Source of the DNA: Nocardioides litoris
GTDB lineage: Bacteria > Actinomycetota > Actinomycetes > Propionibacteriales > Nocardioidaceae
NCBI RefSeq assembly: GCF_006346315.1
Contig: NZ_VDMR01000002.1
Location: 1 to 64,000 of the forward strand
Length of the DNA stretch: 64,000 bases
Direction: 5' to 3'
The notes beneath the pieces were generated by a model. That model saw nothing but the letters and a program-made list of their open reading frames with translations, had not been told where the DNA came from and ran no database searches. This document shows, one piece after another, positions 30,340 through 41,138 of the stretch (position 1 is its first letter; each line of letters opens with the position of its first letter). A program made the position numbers and the translations under genes.

Positions 30340-30969
30340 GTGGCCGACGACGACACCGAACGTCCCTCGCTCGAGGCGCCCCGCCTCTTCAAGCGCCGCC
30401 GCCCGGCATCGACATCGGCACCGGCACCGGCACCGGCCGACGAGACGCCCGCCGAGCGCACCGCGGTGCTGCAGGAGCTCGACGACACCGCCGATGGGCC
30501 CGGCTCCGAGCCGACGGCCGGGACCAGCCGCCGGGCACCGCGCCGACCGAGGCCGTCCCTGCCGTCCCTGCCGCGGCTCTCGGGCGAGCCCCCGGTCCAG
30601 GGCGCCCCGGCCGCAGCGCTGACCGGCGTGGTCGTGGGTCTTGCCCTGCTCGCCTTCACCTGGCTCGGCTTCCGCGGCTGCGAGGTCGCCCGCGGCACGT
30701 CGTCGTGCGGGACGGGCCCGGGCATGGCCGCGCTGCTGGTCGTGCTGGTCCTGGCGGTGGTCGTGGGTGCGTTCCTGCTGCGCTGGGTGCGGGTGCCCGA
30801 CCCGGGGGCCACCAGCTTCCTCGGCACCGGCCTGACCGGGGTCGTGTGCCTGCTCTTCCTCGTCGACCAGCTCGACCACTGGTCGATGGTCGTCGTCATC
30901 CCCGCGATCGCCGCGCTGACGTTCCTGGCCTCGTGGTGGGTGACCACGACCTACATCGACCCCGAGTGA
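30340..30969 (+). CDS. Hypothetical membrane protein with Pro/Ala-rich cytosolic N-terminus
   Basis: I do not recognise this family. The 209-residue protein has a charged, proline/alanine-rich N-terminal half (about 1-85, with a SAPAPAPAD run), then four hydrophobic segments (about 92-112, 128-150, 162-178, 184-203). GTG 30340 has AGGA 7 nt upstream (30329-30332). It follows tRNA-Pro and is convergent with asd. Small hairpins at 30970-30987 and 30986-31001 may end both transcripts. Confidence 0.7.
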   Translation: MADDDTERPSLEAPRLFKRRRPASTSAPAPAPADETPAERTAVLQELDDTADGPGSEPTAGTSRRAPRRPRPSLPSLPRLSGEPPVQGAPAAALTGVVVGLALLAFTWLGFRGCEVARGTSSCGTGPGMAALLVVLVLAVVVGAFLLRWVRVPDPGATSFLGTGLTGVVCLLFLVDQLDHWSMVVVIPAIAALTFLASWWVTTTYIDPE

Positions 30970-31008
30970 CGCTGACGACGGTCAGCGACCTGGTCAGAGG
31001 TCGTCGGG

Positions 31009-33343
<2,335 letters not shown>

Positions 33344-33410
33344 CGGGCTCACTCCTGGCTGTGGTCTTGCTGGACGTGGTTCCGGTGCTCAAGCCTACTG
33401 GCGACGGGGG

Positions 33411-34028
33411 TCAGGACCCCTTGCTGTCCAGGACGGCCTCGGCGGCCTCGATCTGCTCCAGCTCGGCGTCGTTGTCGACGTCGAGCCGGTCGTGGGCCAC
33501 GACGGAGAGCAGCGCGTTGAGGATCGCGCCGGCGAGGTTGCCCCACGAGGAGACGTAGGAGAACTGCCACCACCACAGCGCCTCCGCCACGTCACCCGCG
33601 CGGTAGTGGCGCAGCCCGTTCTCCAGGTCGGTGGCGATCGCGGTGAGGTCGTCGGAGAGCTGGCTGGCCACGACCTCCGGCACGTAGGGGTCGAAGACGA
33701 AGCTGTAGGTGTCGACGTCGCCGAGCATCTCGGCGAGCCGGATGCGCATCTCGTCGACGTCGGCCTCCGGCCCGACGTCGGGCTGGTACTCCAGGCGGGG
33801 CTCGAAGTCGCGCTGCACGCCGAGCCGGGCGCCGGCGAGCAGCACCTGGCTGATCTCGAGGAGCAGCAGCGAGATGGCGCGGCCGCCGTCGGCCTCCCGC
33901 GCGATCGCCCGCAGGGCGAGCAGGAAGCCCGTCACCGAGTCGGCGATCTGCTGGGCGAAGTCCTCGGTCTCGCTGTCGAGGACCGCCTGCGGGGTCGAGA
34001 ACAGGGGCGTCTGGGGGGTCTGGCTCAC
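33411..34028 (-). CDS. DUF5063 protein
   Basis: The 205-residue, acidic, helical protein has [21 protein letters not shown] near the C-terminus and [11 protein letters not shown] in the middle. These features and its position between recR and ask match the actinobacterial DUF5063 family, whose function is unknown. There is no signal peptide or membrane segment. GTG 34028 overlaps the recR stop by four bases, so it is translated with recR and may serve recombination or DNA metabolism. Confidence 0.8.
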   Translation of the reverse strand: MSQTPQTPLFSTPQAVLDSETEDFAQQIADSVTGFLLALRAIAREADGGRAISLLLLEISQVLLAGARLGVQRDFEPRLEYQPDVGPEADVDEMRIRLAEMLGDVDTYSFVFDPYVPEVVASQLSDDLTAIATDLENGLRHYRAGDVAEALWWWQFSYVSSWGNLAGAILNALLSVVAHDRLDVDNDAELEQIEAAEAVLDSKGS

Positions 34029-34621
34029 GGTGCGGCCTGCCTTCCTACGAATGCTCGTCCGAGGGTCACCTCGTCGGCGTACTCGAGGTCTCCACCCACC
34101 GGCAGTCCACTCGCCAGCCGCGTCACGCGCAACCCCAGGGGTCGCAGCTGGCGGGTGAGGTAGGTGGCGGTGGCCTCGCCCTCGAGGTTGGGGTCGGTGG
34201 CGAGGATGATCTCGCCGATCTGGTCGTCGGAGAGCCGGGAGACCAGCTCACGGATGCGCAGCTGGTCGGGCCCGATGCCGTCGATCGGCGAGATCGCCCC
34301 GCCGAGCACGTGGTAGCGGCCCTTGAACTCACGGGTGCGCTCGATGGCCACGACGTCCTTGTACTCCTCGACCACGCACAGCACGGTCGGGTCGCGCCGG
34401 GGGTCGCGGCAGATGCGGCACTGCTCGTCCTCGCTGACGTTGAAGCACGTCGAGCAGAACTGCACCCGGGCCTTCACCTCGACGAGCACGTCGGCCAGCC
34501 GGCGTACGTCGACCGGGTCGGCCTGGAGCAGGTGGAAGGCGATCCGCTGGGCGCTCTTGGGACCGACGCCGGGCAGCCTGCCGAGCTCGTCGATGAGGTC
34601 CTGGACCACGCCTTCGTACAC
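34025..34621 (-). CDS. recR: Recombination protein RecR
   Basis: The 198-residue protein has an N-terminal helix-hairpin-helix ([20 protein letters not shown]), a C4 zinc finger (Cys56, 59, 68, 71), a Toprim domain ([14 protein letters not shown] to [14 protein letters not shown]) and a C-terminal Walker-B-like tail. It works with RecO/RecF to load RecA at gaps. GTG 34621 follows TAGGCT by 6 nt (leaderless pattern). It is in the usual block with ybaB and dnaX, though ybaB is separated by an 84-bp gap. Confidence 0.96.
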   Translation of the reverse strand: MYEGVVQDLIDELGRLPGVGPKSAQRIAFHLLQADPVDVRRLADVLVEVKARVQFCSTCFNVSEDEQCRICRDPRRDPTVLCVVEEYKDVVAIERTREFKGRYHVLGGAISPIDGIGPDQLRIRELVSRLSDDQIGEIILATDPNLEGEATATYLTRQLRPLGLRVTRLASGLPVGGDLEYADEVTLGRAFVGRQAAP

Positions 34622-34627
34622 GTCGTG

Positions 34628-34633
34628 AGCCTA
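34628..34633 (-). promoter_or_regulatory. -10 box (TAGGCT) for leaderless recR
   Basis: Read on the minus strand, TAGGCT is followed by 6 nt and GTG 34621. It lies in the gap after ybaB, so recR may be transcribed separately from dnaX-ybaB. Confidence 0.5.
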
Positions 34634-34705
34634 CTCAGCGGCCGGGGCGCCGGGCCGCACCCGCCCGGGGGCGTGGCGACCCGGTCACCGCGGCGGGACG
34701 GGTGG

Positions 34706-35089
34706 TCAGAACCCGAGCTTGCCGGGGGCCGCGCCCCCGCCGAGGTCGGGCATCCCGGGCAGCCCGCCGCCACCGGCGAGCGGGCCGAGGGCCCCGGCGG
34801 CCGCGGCGTCGGCGTTGGCCTTGGCGTCGCGGTAGGCCGCGACGATCACGTCGCCCAGGTCGGTGAGCGACTCGGGGTCGCCGCCGTCGACGACGCCGAC
34901 GCCGATCTCGACGCCGACCAGCTCGCCGGTGCCGGCGACCTTGACGGTGACCCCGGCCGCGGTGCCCTCGACCACCATGTCGGCCAGCTGCTGCTGAGCC
35001 TCGACCAGCTGTGCCTGCATCGCCTGGGCCTGCTCGAGCAGGGAGTTCATGTCGAAGCCGCCGGCTCCGCCGAAGGGGTTGTCGGTCAT
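34706..35089 (-). CDS. YbaB/EbfC family nucleoid-associated protein
   Basis: The 127-residue protein has the coiled-coil core MNSLLEQAQAMQAQLVEAQQ, VEGTAAGVTVKVAGTGELV and ESLTDLGDVIVAAYRDA, and a glycine-rich tail (GPLAGGGGLPGMPDLGGG). YbaB dimers bind DNA and commonly follow dnaX and precede recR, exactly as here. The start ATG 35089 has GAGAGG upstream on the same strand. Confidence 0.93.
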   Translation of the reverse strand: MTDNPFGGAGGFDMNSLLEQAQAMQAQLVEAQQQLADMVVEGTAAGVTVKVAGTGELVGVEIGVGVVDGGDPESLTDLGDVIVAAYRDAKANADAAAAGALGPLAGGGGLPGMPDLGGGAAPGKLGF

Positions 35090-35117
35090 GGGTGGGGCCT
35101 CTCGGTGGTGGTCGTGG

Positions 35118-37325
35118 TCACTGGTGCGGGATCTCCTCGATCACCTGGGCGCCCAGCTCGCGGGCGAGCAGGTCGTCGGTGCCGAGCTGGTCGGCGTCGG
35201 CGTCGAGGTCGTCGGGGCTGGCCGCGGCGTCGGCCTCCTCCATCGAGGAGGTGTCGGCCCGCGGCCGCTCGCCCGCCGGCCGGGTCTGCCGGATGGCGCC
35301 GCGGGCAGCGGCCTGGGCGCCGGGCGGCGGGGGCTCGGGCTCCTCGTCCAGCCAGGCCGGGGGCTCGTCGGGCGGCGGGGGCGCCGGGTCGCGGGGCGCG
35401 GGCGCGGCGGTGGGCGCCGGCGCGGCCGCCGGGGCGGGGTCGGGCTCGCGTCGGGCCTGCGGCGCCGGCGTGGCCGTGGGCGGCGGGCCGGCGTCGGCCG
35501 TGGCCCCGGGGTCGATGATCGTCTCGATGCGCCAGTCGGCGCCGATGACGTCGATGACGGCCTGGCGGACGATCTCGGCGCTGCCCCCCGCCTCGAAGGA
35601 GTCGCGCGCCCCGGCGTTGGCGAAGCCGAGGGTGAGGGTCGCGCCGTCGACGGCCACGACCTGGGAGTTCTGCGAGAGGTGGATCCAGGTGATGCGGCGG
35701 CGCTGCTTGGTCGCCTCGATGATGTCGGGCCACAGCCGGCGCACGTCGACGAGCGTGAGGCCGCTGCCGGGGGCCGAGACGCGCGCGGCCGGGCGCTCGG
35801 GGGCCGGGTCGGGCGCGGACGCTGCCGGCTCCGCGGGGGCGGGCTCGGGACGGGCGGGGGTCTGCTCCGGGACGCGGGGCGGGGGCGCCGGGAACGACTC
35901 GGGCACCCGCGGCGGCGGCGTGGGCATCGCCTGCTCGGCCGCCGGGACCGCGGTGGGCCGCGGCTCGGGGGTCGCCGGGGCCGCACGGGCCGGGGCAGCC
36001 GGGGCTGCCGGGGCAGCCGCAACCGGCTCGGGCGGCGCCGGCGCCGGCTCGACGGGCGCGGGCCGCGGGGTCTCGTGCTCGGGGGGCAGGGTGCGCACGG
36101 GCTCTACCGCGGGCGCGGCCGAGGCGCCCGTCGCGGGCGCGGTCGGGGGGACCGGGGAGATGGAGACGCGGCGCTCGAGCCGATCGAGCCGGGCCTGGAC
36201 GCCCTGGGTGCCGTGGTCGGCACCCGGGAGCAGGACCCGCGCGCAGACCAGCTCGAGCAGGAGACGGGGCGCCGTGGCGCCGCGCATCTCGGTCAGGCCG
36301 AGGGCGACGAGGTCGGCGGCCCGGCTGAGGTCGGCCCGGCCGAACCGGGAGGCCTGGGCGACCAGCCGCTCGGCCTGGTCGGCGGCGACGTCGATGAGTC
36401 CGGTGGCCGGGGCGTCGGGCACCGCGGCGATGATGACGAGGTCGCGCAGGCGGCGCAGGAGGTCCTCGGTGAACCGGCGCGGGTCCTGGCCGGTCTCGAT
36501 GACCTTGTCGACCACTCCGAAGACCGCCGCCCCGTCGCCCGCGGCGAACGCGTCGACGACCTCGTCGAGCAGGGTGTCGGGGGTGTAGCCCAGCAGCCCG
36601 CTGGCCAGGTCGTAGGTGACCCCCGCGGGCCCGGCACCGCCGAGCAGCTGGTCGAGGACCGACAGGGTGTCGCGCGCCGAGCCCGCGCCGGCGCGGACGA
36701 CCAGCGGCAGCGCGGCCGGCTCGATGGCCACGCCCTCGCGCTCGCACAGCTCGGTCAGGTAGGCCGAGAGGGACCGGGGCGGGATGAGCCGGAACGGGTA
36801 GTGGTGGGTGCGCGAGCGGATGGTCGGGATGACCTTCTCGGGCTCGGTGGTGGCGAAGATGAACCGCAGGTGGGGCGGCGGCTCCTCGACGAGCTTGAGC
36901 AGGGCGTTGAAGCCCTGCGTGGTGACCATGTGGGCCTCGTCGATGATGTAGACCTTGTAGCGGTCGCGCACCGGCGCGAAGAACGCCTTCTCCCGCAGGT
37001 CACGGGCGTCGTCGACGCCCCCGTGGGAGGCGGCGTCGATCTCGATGACGTCGATCGAGCCCGACCCGCCGCGTGCGAGGTCGCGGCAGCTGTCGCACTC
37101 CCCGCACGGGTCGGCCACCGGCGCGAGCGCGCAGTTGAGCGCCCGGGCCAGGATGCGCGCCGACGTCGTCTTGCCGCAGCCGCGGGGCCCGGAGAAGAGG
37201 TAGGCGTGGTTGACCCGGTTGTGGCTCAGCGCGGCGCGCAGGGGCTCGGTCACGTGCTCCTGGCCGATGACCTCGGCGAAGGTCTCCGGCCGGTAGCGGC
37301 GGTAGAGCGCGAGCGGTGAGTCCAC
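35118..37325 (-). CDS. dnaX: DNA polymerase III subunits gamma/tau
   Basis: The 735-residue clamp-loader subunit starts LALYRRYRPETFAEVIGQ. Walker A is GPRGCGKTT (46-54), zinc ligands are Cys65, 74, 77 and 80, Walker B/DEAH is YIIDEAHMV, and sensor 1 follows (FIFATTEPEKVIPTI). Residues about 400-520 and 600-680 are Pro/Ala-rich linkers flanking a tau-like domain. GTG 37325 is set by TAGGGT 7 nt upstream. The same frame stays open upstream across the SRP RNA and tRNA-Ser region into the recombinase gene, but that continuity is a high-GC artefact. Confidence 0.95.
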   Translation of the reverse strand: MDSPLALYRRYRPETFAEVIGQEHVTEPLRAALSHNRVNHAYLFSGPRGCGKTTSARILARALNCALAPVADPCGECDSCRDLARGGSGSIDVIEIDAASHGGVDDARDLREKAFFAPVRDRYKVYIIDEAHMVTTQGFNALLKLVEEPPPHLRFIFATTEPEKVIPTIRSRTHHYPFRLIPPRSLSAYLTELCEREGVAIEPAALPLVVRAGAGSARDTLSVLDQLLGGAGPAGVTYDLASGLLGYTPDTLLDEVVDAFAAGDGAAVFGVVDKVIETGQDPRRFTEDLLRRLRDLVIIAAVPDAPATGLIDVAADQAERLVAQASRFGRADLSRAADLVALGLTEMRGATAPRLLLELVCARVLLPGADHGTQGVQARLDRLERRVSISPVPPTAPATGASAAPAVEPVRTLPPEHETPRPAPVEPAPAPPEPVAAAPAAPAAPARAAPATPEPRPTAVPAAEQAMPTPPPRVPESFPAPPPRVPEQTPARPEPAPAEPAASAPDPAPERPAARVSAPGSGLTLVDVRRLWPDIIEATKQRRRITWIHLSQNSQVVAVDGATLTLGFANAGARDSFEAGGSAEIVRQAVIDVIGADWRIETIIDPGATADAGPPPTATPAPQARREPDPAPAAAPAPTAAPAPRDPAPPPPDEPPAWLDEEPEPPPPGAQAAARGAIRQTRPAGERPRADTSSMEEADAAASPDDLDADADQLGTDDLLARELGAQVIEEIPHQ

Positions 37326-37332
37326 GGGCCCG

Positions 37333-37338
37333 ACCCTA
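37333..37338 (-). promoter_or_regulatory. -10 box (TAGGGT) for leaderless dnaX
   Basis: On the minus strand TAGGGT is followed by CGGGCCC (7 nt) and GTG 37325, identical in box and spacing to scoA. Confidence 0.6.
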
Positions 37339-37416
37339 GCCACGGCCACCGACAACCCCCACCGGCGGCGGCGCGTGGTCGCGACACGGGCGCTGGGGCG
37401 CCCTCGTCGACCGACC

Positions 37417-37744
37417 CACGGTGGTCGAGGAGGGACGAGGTCCGGTCTCGAGACCACACCACCGCACCCGGCGGAGCCCGCCCACGGGGGTCGTGCGGTC
37501 TCGAGACAGGCGCCAGGGCGCCTTCCTCGACCACCGTGTGGCCCGGTCAGCACCGGTCGCTCGCCCCTCGCCGCCCGATCCACGGTGGTCGAGGAGGGAC
37601 GAAGTCCCGTCTCGAGACCACACCACTGCACCCGGCGGAGCCCATGCCACGGGGGTCGTGCGGTCTCGAGACAGGCGCCAGGGCGCCTTCCTCGACCACC
37701 GTGTGGCCCGGTCAGCACCGGTCGCTCGCCCCTCGCCGCTCGAT
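37417..37744. repeat. Tandem pair of palindromic repeat family A (164-bp period)
   Basis: Two nearly identical units begin CACGGTGGTCGAGGAGGGAC at 37417 and 37581. Each includes GTCTCGAGACCACACCAC, a variable middle, GGTCTCGAGACAGGCGCCAG and CCTCGACCACCGT. Unlike the 6.4-kb pair, the unit also carries about 40 bp of flank (GTGTGGCCCGGTCAGCACC). It lies between the SRP RNA and dnaX and accounts for most of this 465-bp non-coding gap. Confidence 0.85.
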
Positions 37745-37790
37745 CCCCGCGGGGAGGGGCGGGGGTCGCCCCGCCCTGCACGAAGAACAA

Positions 37791-37884
37791 GGCCCCCCGC
37801 GCACCCGACAGAGCTCGCTTGCCCTTGCTGCCTTCCGGCCCTGGGGGAGTTGGGCGAGGTGCCGCCACGCGGGGGGTTGGCCCC
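37791..37884 (-). ncRNA. ffs: Signal recognition particle RNA, small bacterial type (4.5S)
   Basis: Read on the minus strand, domain IV has GGGCCGGAAGGCAGCAAGGG, the near-invariant GGAAG tetraloop plus internal loops that bind Ffh. The ends pair: GGGGCCAACCCCCCGCG with CGCGGGGGGCC. Boundaries are set from this pairing and are accurate to a few bases. It lies next to dnaX and tRNA-Ser, a common actinobacterial arrangement. Confidence 0.93.
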
Positions 37885-37934
37885 GAGCATAGGCGATTGG
37901 TCGGGGCCGCGACCGGACGGGTACGCTCCTCCGC

Positions 37935-38023
37935 GGAGGATTCGCCTAGTGGCCTATGGCGCTCGCTTGGAAAGCGGGTTGGGTTAACAGCCCTCAGGGG
38001 TTCGAATCCCCTATCCTCCGCCA
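37935..38023 (+). tRNA. tRNA-Ser (anticodon GGA)
   Basis: The 89-nt tRNA includes an encoded CCA. Acceptor GGAGGAT (37935-37941) pairs with ATCCTCC (38013-38019), discriminator G. Anticodon loop TTGGAAA has GGA at 37969-37971. A long variable arm and T-loop GTTCGAATC follow. The accessory island begins right after CCA, so this gene may be the island's left boundary. Confidence 0.97.
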
Positions 38024-39701
38024 TGAGGTGCTTATTCCAACCGTGAGGGTTCTTGACCCCCACGGTTGGGATCACTGCACACAACCGGACCGTCGTCCCA
38101 CGCCGCTTGGGCGCGATCTGGGCGCCCCGGATGCGTCCCGTGTGTCCCGGCGCCGTCGCGTCGCCCCGGAACGCCTGGACCGCCTCCACGACCTCAAGGA
38201 ACGGTTCACGCAGGTCGGCACCGTGGACGCCGTCCTCGTCGATGAGGAGGCGGGTGAAGACCGCGTCGTTGAGTGCACCCCTGGCATCGTCGTTGGCGTT
38301 CCGGTACAGCGTCCGTACATCGGCAAGCAGTCCGAGGCACTCCGTCAGGACGTCGGCACCCGTGGCGAGCGCCGCACCGCTAGTCGCGTGATCGGCTTCG
38401 AGCCGCGCGCGATCCTCGCGCAGCTTGTTCAGGCGCTCGCGGATCTTGTGCTGCGGCAGTCCTTCCTCGGCCAGGTCGATAAGGCGCTCCTCACGCTTGT
38501 CGAGGTCGGCGAGGCGCCTGGCGAGTGAGACGTGGAGTTCACGGAGGCTCACCTGCTCGTCGGCGAGTGCCTCGTGCATGTTCGCCGTTACAAGCTCGGT
38601 GAAGTCTGACGGAAGCTCGACGGCGGTGTAGTGCTCGACCACGTGATCCTCGACGAGTTCCGTGGGCAAGTGCGGCAGGTCGCACAGCCCCTTCTTCTTG
38701 TTGATGCAGACGAAGTACTCGTACTGGCCGCCGTTCCCTGACGCCCGCGTGTAGACGAGCTTGCTTCGCTGCCCGGTCTGCTCGCACCGGAAGCAGTACA
38801 GCTGCTTCTTGAGGTAGTGGAAGTGAGTGCGGTCGCGACGAGTCGGCACGGATCGCTCGGCAAGGATCTGCTGGACAATCGCAAACTGTTCCGCCGTGAT
38901 GATCGCCTCGTGACGACCCGGGAAGAGTTCACCCTTGTAGCGGACGAGTCCCATGTAATACGGGTCGGCGAGCAGCGAGTGCCACTTGCTCACAGACACC
39001 AGATTGGCACCGGGATGACGACGGGTCGCGCGGACGGTGAGCCCCCGGTCGTTCATCTCGCGCGCCAACCGCTCGAGCGAGTAGTTGCCGCTCGCGTACA
39101 ACTCGAAGCCAGCGCGGATGTGTTGTGCACGTTCCTCGTCGACGGCGACCGAGCTGACTAGCCGCCCATCGATGTCCTCTTTGACGTTCAGGTATCCGAG
39201 CGGCGCCCGTCCGATGGTGCCGCCGAGCTTCGCCTTGTGCGCGAGCTTGCGAGCGATGTCCTCGCCCTCGGACGCCGACCGGTACTGGTTGATCGCCGCG
39301 AGGATGCCGCGCGTCATCTGGCCCGCCGGGGAGTCGTCGATGTTCTCCGTGGCGGAGATCAGTTGAACGCCTGCAGCGTCCATCTGCAGCATGACGAGAG
39401 CGTCATCGATGCGGTTCCGGTTGAGCCGGCTGAGTTGGTAGACCATGACGTACTCGACGTCACGCTTGGCGCTGATGCGCTGCATCATCGCCTGGTACTG
39501 CGGACGGTTCTGGACCGTCGTCGCGCTGCGCCCGGGCTCGACGTACTCGGCCACGATGGTTAGCCCGAGACTTTCTGCCTTGCGCTGGCAGATCGCGCGC
39601 TGGGCCGGGATAGAGAGGCCCTCTGGGTCGAAATCGGTGTCGACCTGGGACTTGCTAGACACCCGAAGGTAGAGCGCGCATCGCGGAGAGGTGTCTGCCA
39701 T
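38024..39701 (-). CDS. Large serine recombinase (3' end undefined)
   Basis: Starting at ATG 39701, the protein has a resolvase domain (ALYLRVSSKSQVD with nucleophile Ser15, then YQLSRLNRNRIDD and AGQMTRGILAAINQYRS), a recombinase domain (GRAPLGYLNVKEDIDG), a zinc ribbon (LYCFRCEQTG and FVCINKKKGLCD) and a long coiled coil (about 415-470). This order is that of phage and ICE integrases. No stop occurs before the tRNA-Ser 3' end; the frame runs antisense through the tRNA and far beyond. I place the end at the tRNA border (559 codons). The true C-terminus is unknown and may depend on the integration junction. Confidence 0.82.
38037..38069. other. Strong hairpin abutting tRNA-Ser (terminator or attachment-site arms)
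   Basis: CCAACCGTG (38037-38045) pairs with CACGGTTGG (38061-38069), and inner GGGT pairs with ACCC around a TCTTG loop. It begins 14 nt after the tRNA CCA and lies inside the recombinase frame. It could terminate the tRNA transcript or be part of the recombinase's attachment site, since serine integrase sites have inverted arms. Confidence 0.55.
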
Positions 39702-39729
39702 GGCAATCACTTTCGTTCGGTCGGGGCGG

Positions 39730-40775
39730 TCAGGCTGGCGGGAGCAACGAGTATGGGAAGCAGAGAGTCCGGAGACGCTCGGCTTCGAGTCCCTCGGCGA
39801 AGGTTCGGACCTGCAGCTGGTCGTTGCGAGCATCGACGACGCGACGGTCGGTTAAGACTGGGGCCGCGTCGCCAGCGGCTTGTGTCACCAGTTGTGTCAC
39901 CACACGCCCCAACATGAGCGACTGCGTCCACACGTCCAGCTCGCGCATGACAGGGGTCAAGGTGTTGACCCCTGGGGCCGTGGACCATCTCTTAAGCAGG
40001 GTGTCGAGGGTTCGAGCCCCTCCTGGCCCTCCAGAGGTCACAGCAGCGATTTCGGTGTTTTGACCCTTGGAAAGAACAACGCGTGTCACCCGTTTTGTCA
40101 CCACGCCGCCCACCACGCTCGCCGCCACGCGATCAAGCACGGCCCGCTGAGCGTCCAGATTCGCGTGCTGGTAGATCTGCTGCGTTGTAGAAATATCGGC
40201 GTGCCCGAGCAACGCCTGGGCATCCTTGGGTGCGCCTCCGAAGTCCTTGACCATCGTTGCCGCGCCATGACGTAGGTGATGGAGTGCAATCGGCGGCAAA
40301 CCAGCTGCTTCCGCAGCCTCCTTGAAGTCCCGGTAGTACCGGTTGGGATTCGCCGGAGTGTTGCCGCGACCGACGAACACGAAGTCATCTGCCTGACCGT
40401 CCGAGTCGAGCCGCAGGAGCGCGGTGCCAACGGCATCGGGAATCGGAACGTCACGAAGCCCCGCGTCGGTCTTCAGGGTCGAAGTAACCACCCCTTGCCC
40501 ACGAAGCGCCTACCGCTGGCGGCGCACGTGAATGACGCGGTCGGCAAAGTCGATGTCGCGCCACTGCAAGCCGATAACCTCGCCGCGCCTCAGGCCGCAG
40601 ATTGCCGAGATCAAGAACGCGGCGTGCCACCTGTGGTCCTTCGTCGCCTCGAAGAAGCGCGCGAGTTGCTCCGGCGTCCAAAGCTTGACCGGTCTACGCG
40701 TGTAGTTCGGCAGGTCCAGACCCTGAGCAGCGTTGTGTGCGACCAACTCGTCGCGAAGGGCGAGATTGAGCGCCC
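39730..40775 (-). pseudogene. Tyrosine integrase remnant (N-terminus lost, in-frame stop)
   Basis: The frame contains the catalytic core of a phage-type integrase: CGLRRGEVIGLQWRDID (first Arg), LHHLRHGAATM (His-x-x-Arg), LLGHADISTTQQIYQH (His and nucleophile Tyr). A TAG at 40510-40512 interrupts it between HVRRQR and the next block in the same frame. The DNA-binding N-terminus is missing because an IS3-type element abuts at 40775/40776. Downstream the frame crosses an antisense tRNA-Lys fragment, as is common where integrase and attachment site adjoin. It is presumably inactive. Confidence 0.87.
39989..40033 (+). other. tRNA-Lys(CTT) 3' fragment, probable attachment site
   Basis: CTCTTAAGCAGG is the anticodon loop and 3' stem, followed by GTGTC, the T-arm GAGGGTTCGAGCCCCTC, and CTGGCCCTCCA as 3' acceptor. 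The 5' half (acceptor, D-arm, 5' anticodon stem) is absent, so it is not a functional tRNA. Such 45-bp 3' tRNA fragments beside a tyrosine integrase are typical attachment sites. The intact tRNA-Lys is not in the window. Confidence 0.75.
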
Positions 40776-40844
40776 GGGACTGCTGCACGGATAGGTGACA
40801 TCTGATCTGCGTCGATGTGTGTCGGCGCTGGAAGGATGTGCACT

Positions 40845-41138
40845 ATGCCGAAGGCGTTCCCCCAGGAGTTCCGCGAGGACGTGATCCGGGTTTACAAGGA
40901 CTCCGATGCCTCGATGGCCCAGGTCGCGAAGGACTTCGGTATCTCACCGTCGTGCCTCAAGCGCTGGCTTGCGATCGATGAGAAAACCTCAACCCGCTCG
41001 TCGGGCTCACTGAGCTCGGGCAGCGAGTCAGACGCGCTGCGTGAGGCCAACAAGCGGATCAAGCTGCTCGAGCAGGAGAACGAGGTCCTACGCCGCGCAG
41101 CGGCCTACCTGTCCCAGGCGAACCTGCCGGGAAAATGA
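40845..41138 (+). CDS. IS3-family transposase OrfA
   Basis: The 97-residue protein has the N-terminal helix-turn-helix (FREDVIRVYKDSDASMAQVAKDFGIS, of which ASMAQVAKDFGISPSCLKRW is the core) and a C-terminal leucine-zipper-like coil (LREANKRIKLLEQENEVLRRA). GGAAGGA sits 8 nt before ATG 40845. The end reads GGGAAAATGATG, where a -1 frameshift on the A-rich run or restart at the overlapping ATG could yield OrfB or OrfAB. Confidence 0.93.
   Translation: MPKAFPQEFREDVIRVYKDSDASMAQVAKDFGISPSCLKRWLAIDEKTSTRSSGSLSSGSESDALREANKRIKLLEQENEVLRRAAAYLSQANLPGK

Noticed and set aside
37417..37744. CRISPR-like array
   Set aside because: There are only two units of 164 bp, each internally palindromic and nearly identical throughout, with no spacers and no cas genes.
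38033..38042. TATTCCAACC shared between the tRNA-Ser flank and (inverted) the 30-bp repeats
   Set aside because: Ten bases in the opposite orientation can occur by chance in this span, and an inverted copy would not act as a direct-repeat attachment pair.
37926..38046. Protein-like reading on the minus strand containing AEDRGFEPLRAV
   Set aside because: This is the well-known false translation of the strand opposite a tRNA-Ser gene.
35118..39833. A single open frame of 1,571 codons joining a serine recombinase to dnaX
   Set aside because: The middle crosses an antisense tRNA-Ser, the SRP RNA and repeats. dnaX has its own -10 box and GTG, and the recombinase its own ATG. The continuity comes from high GC and lack of stops, not a fusion protein.
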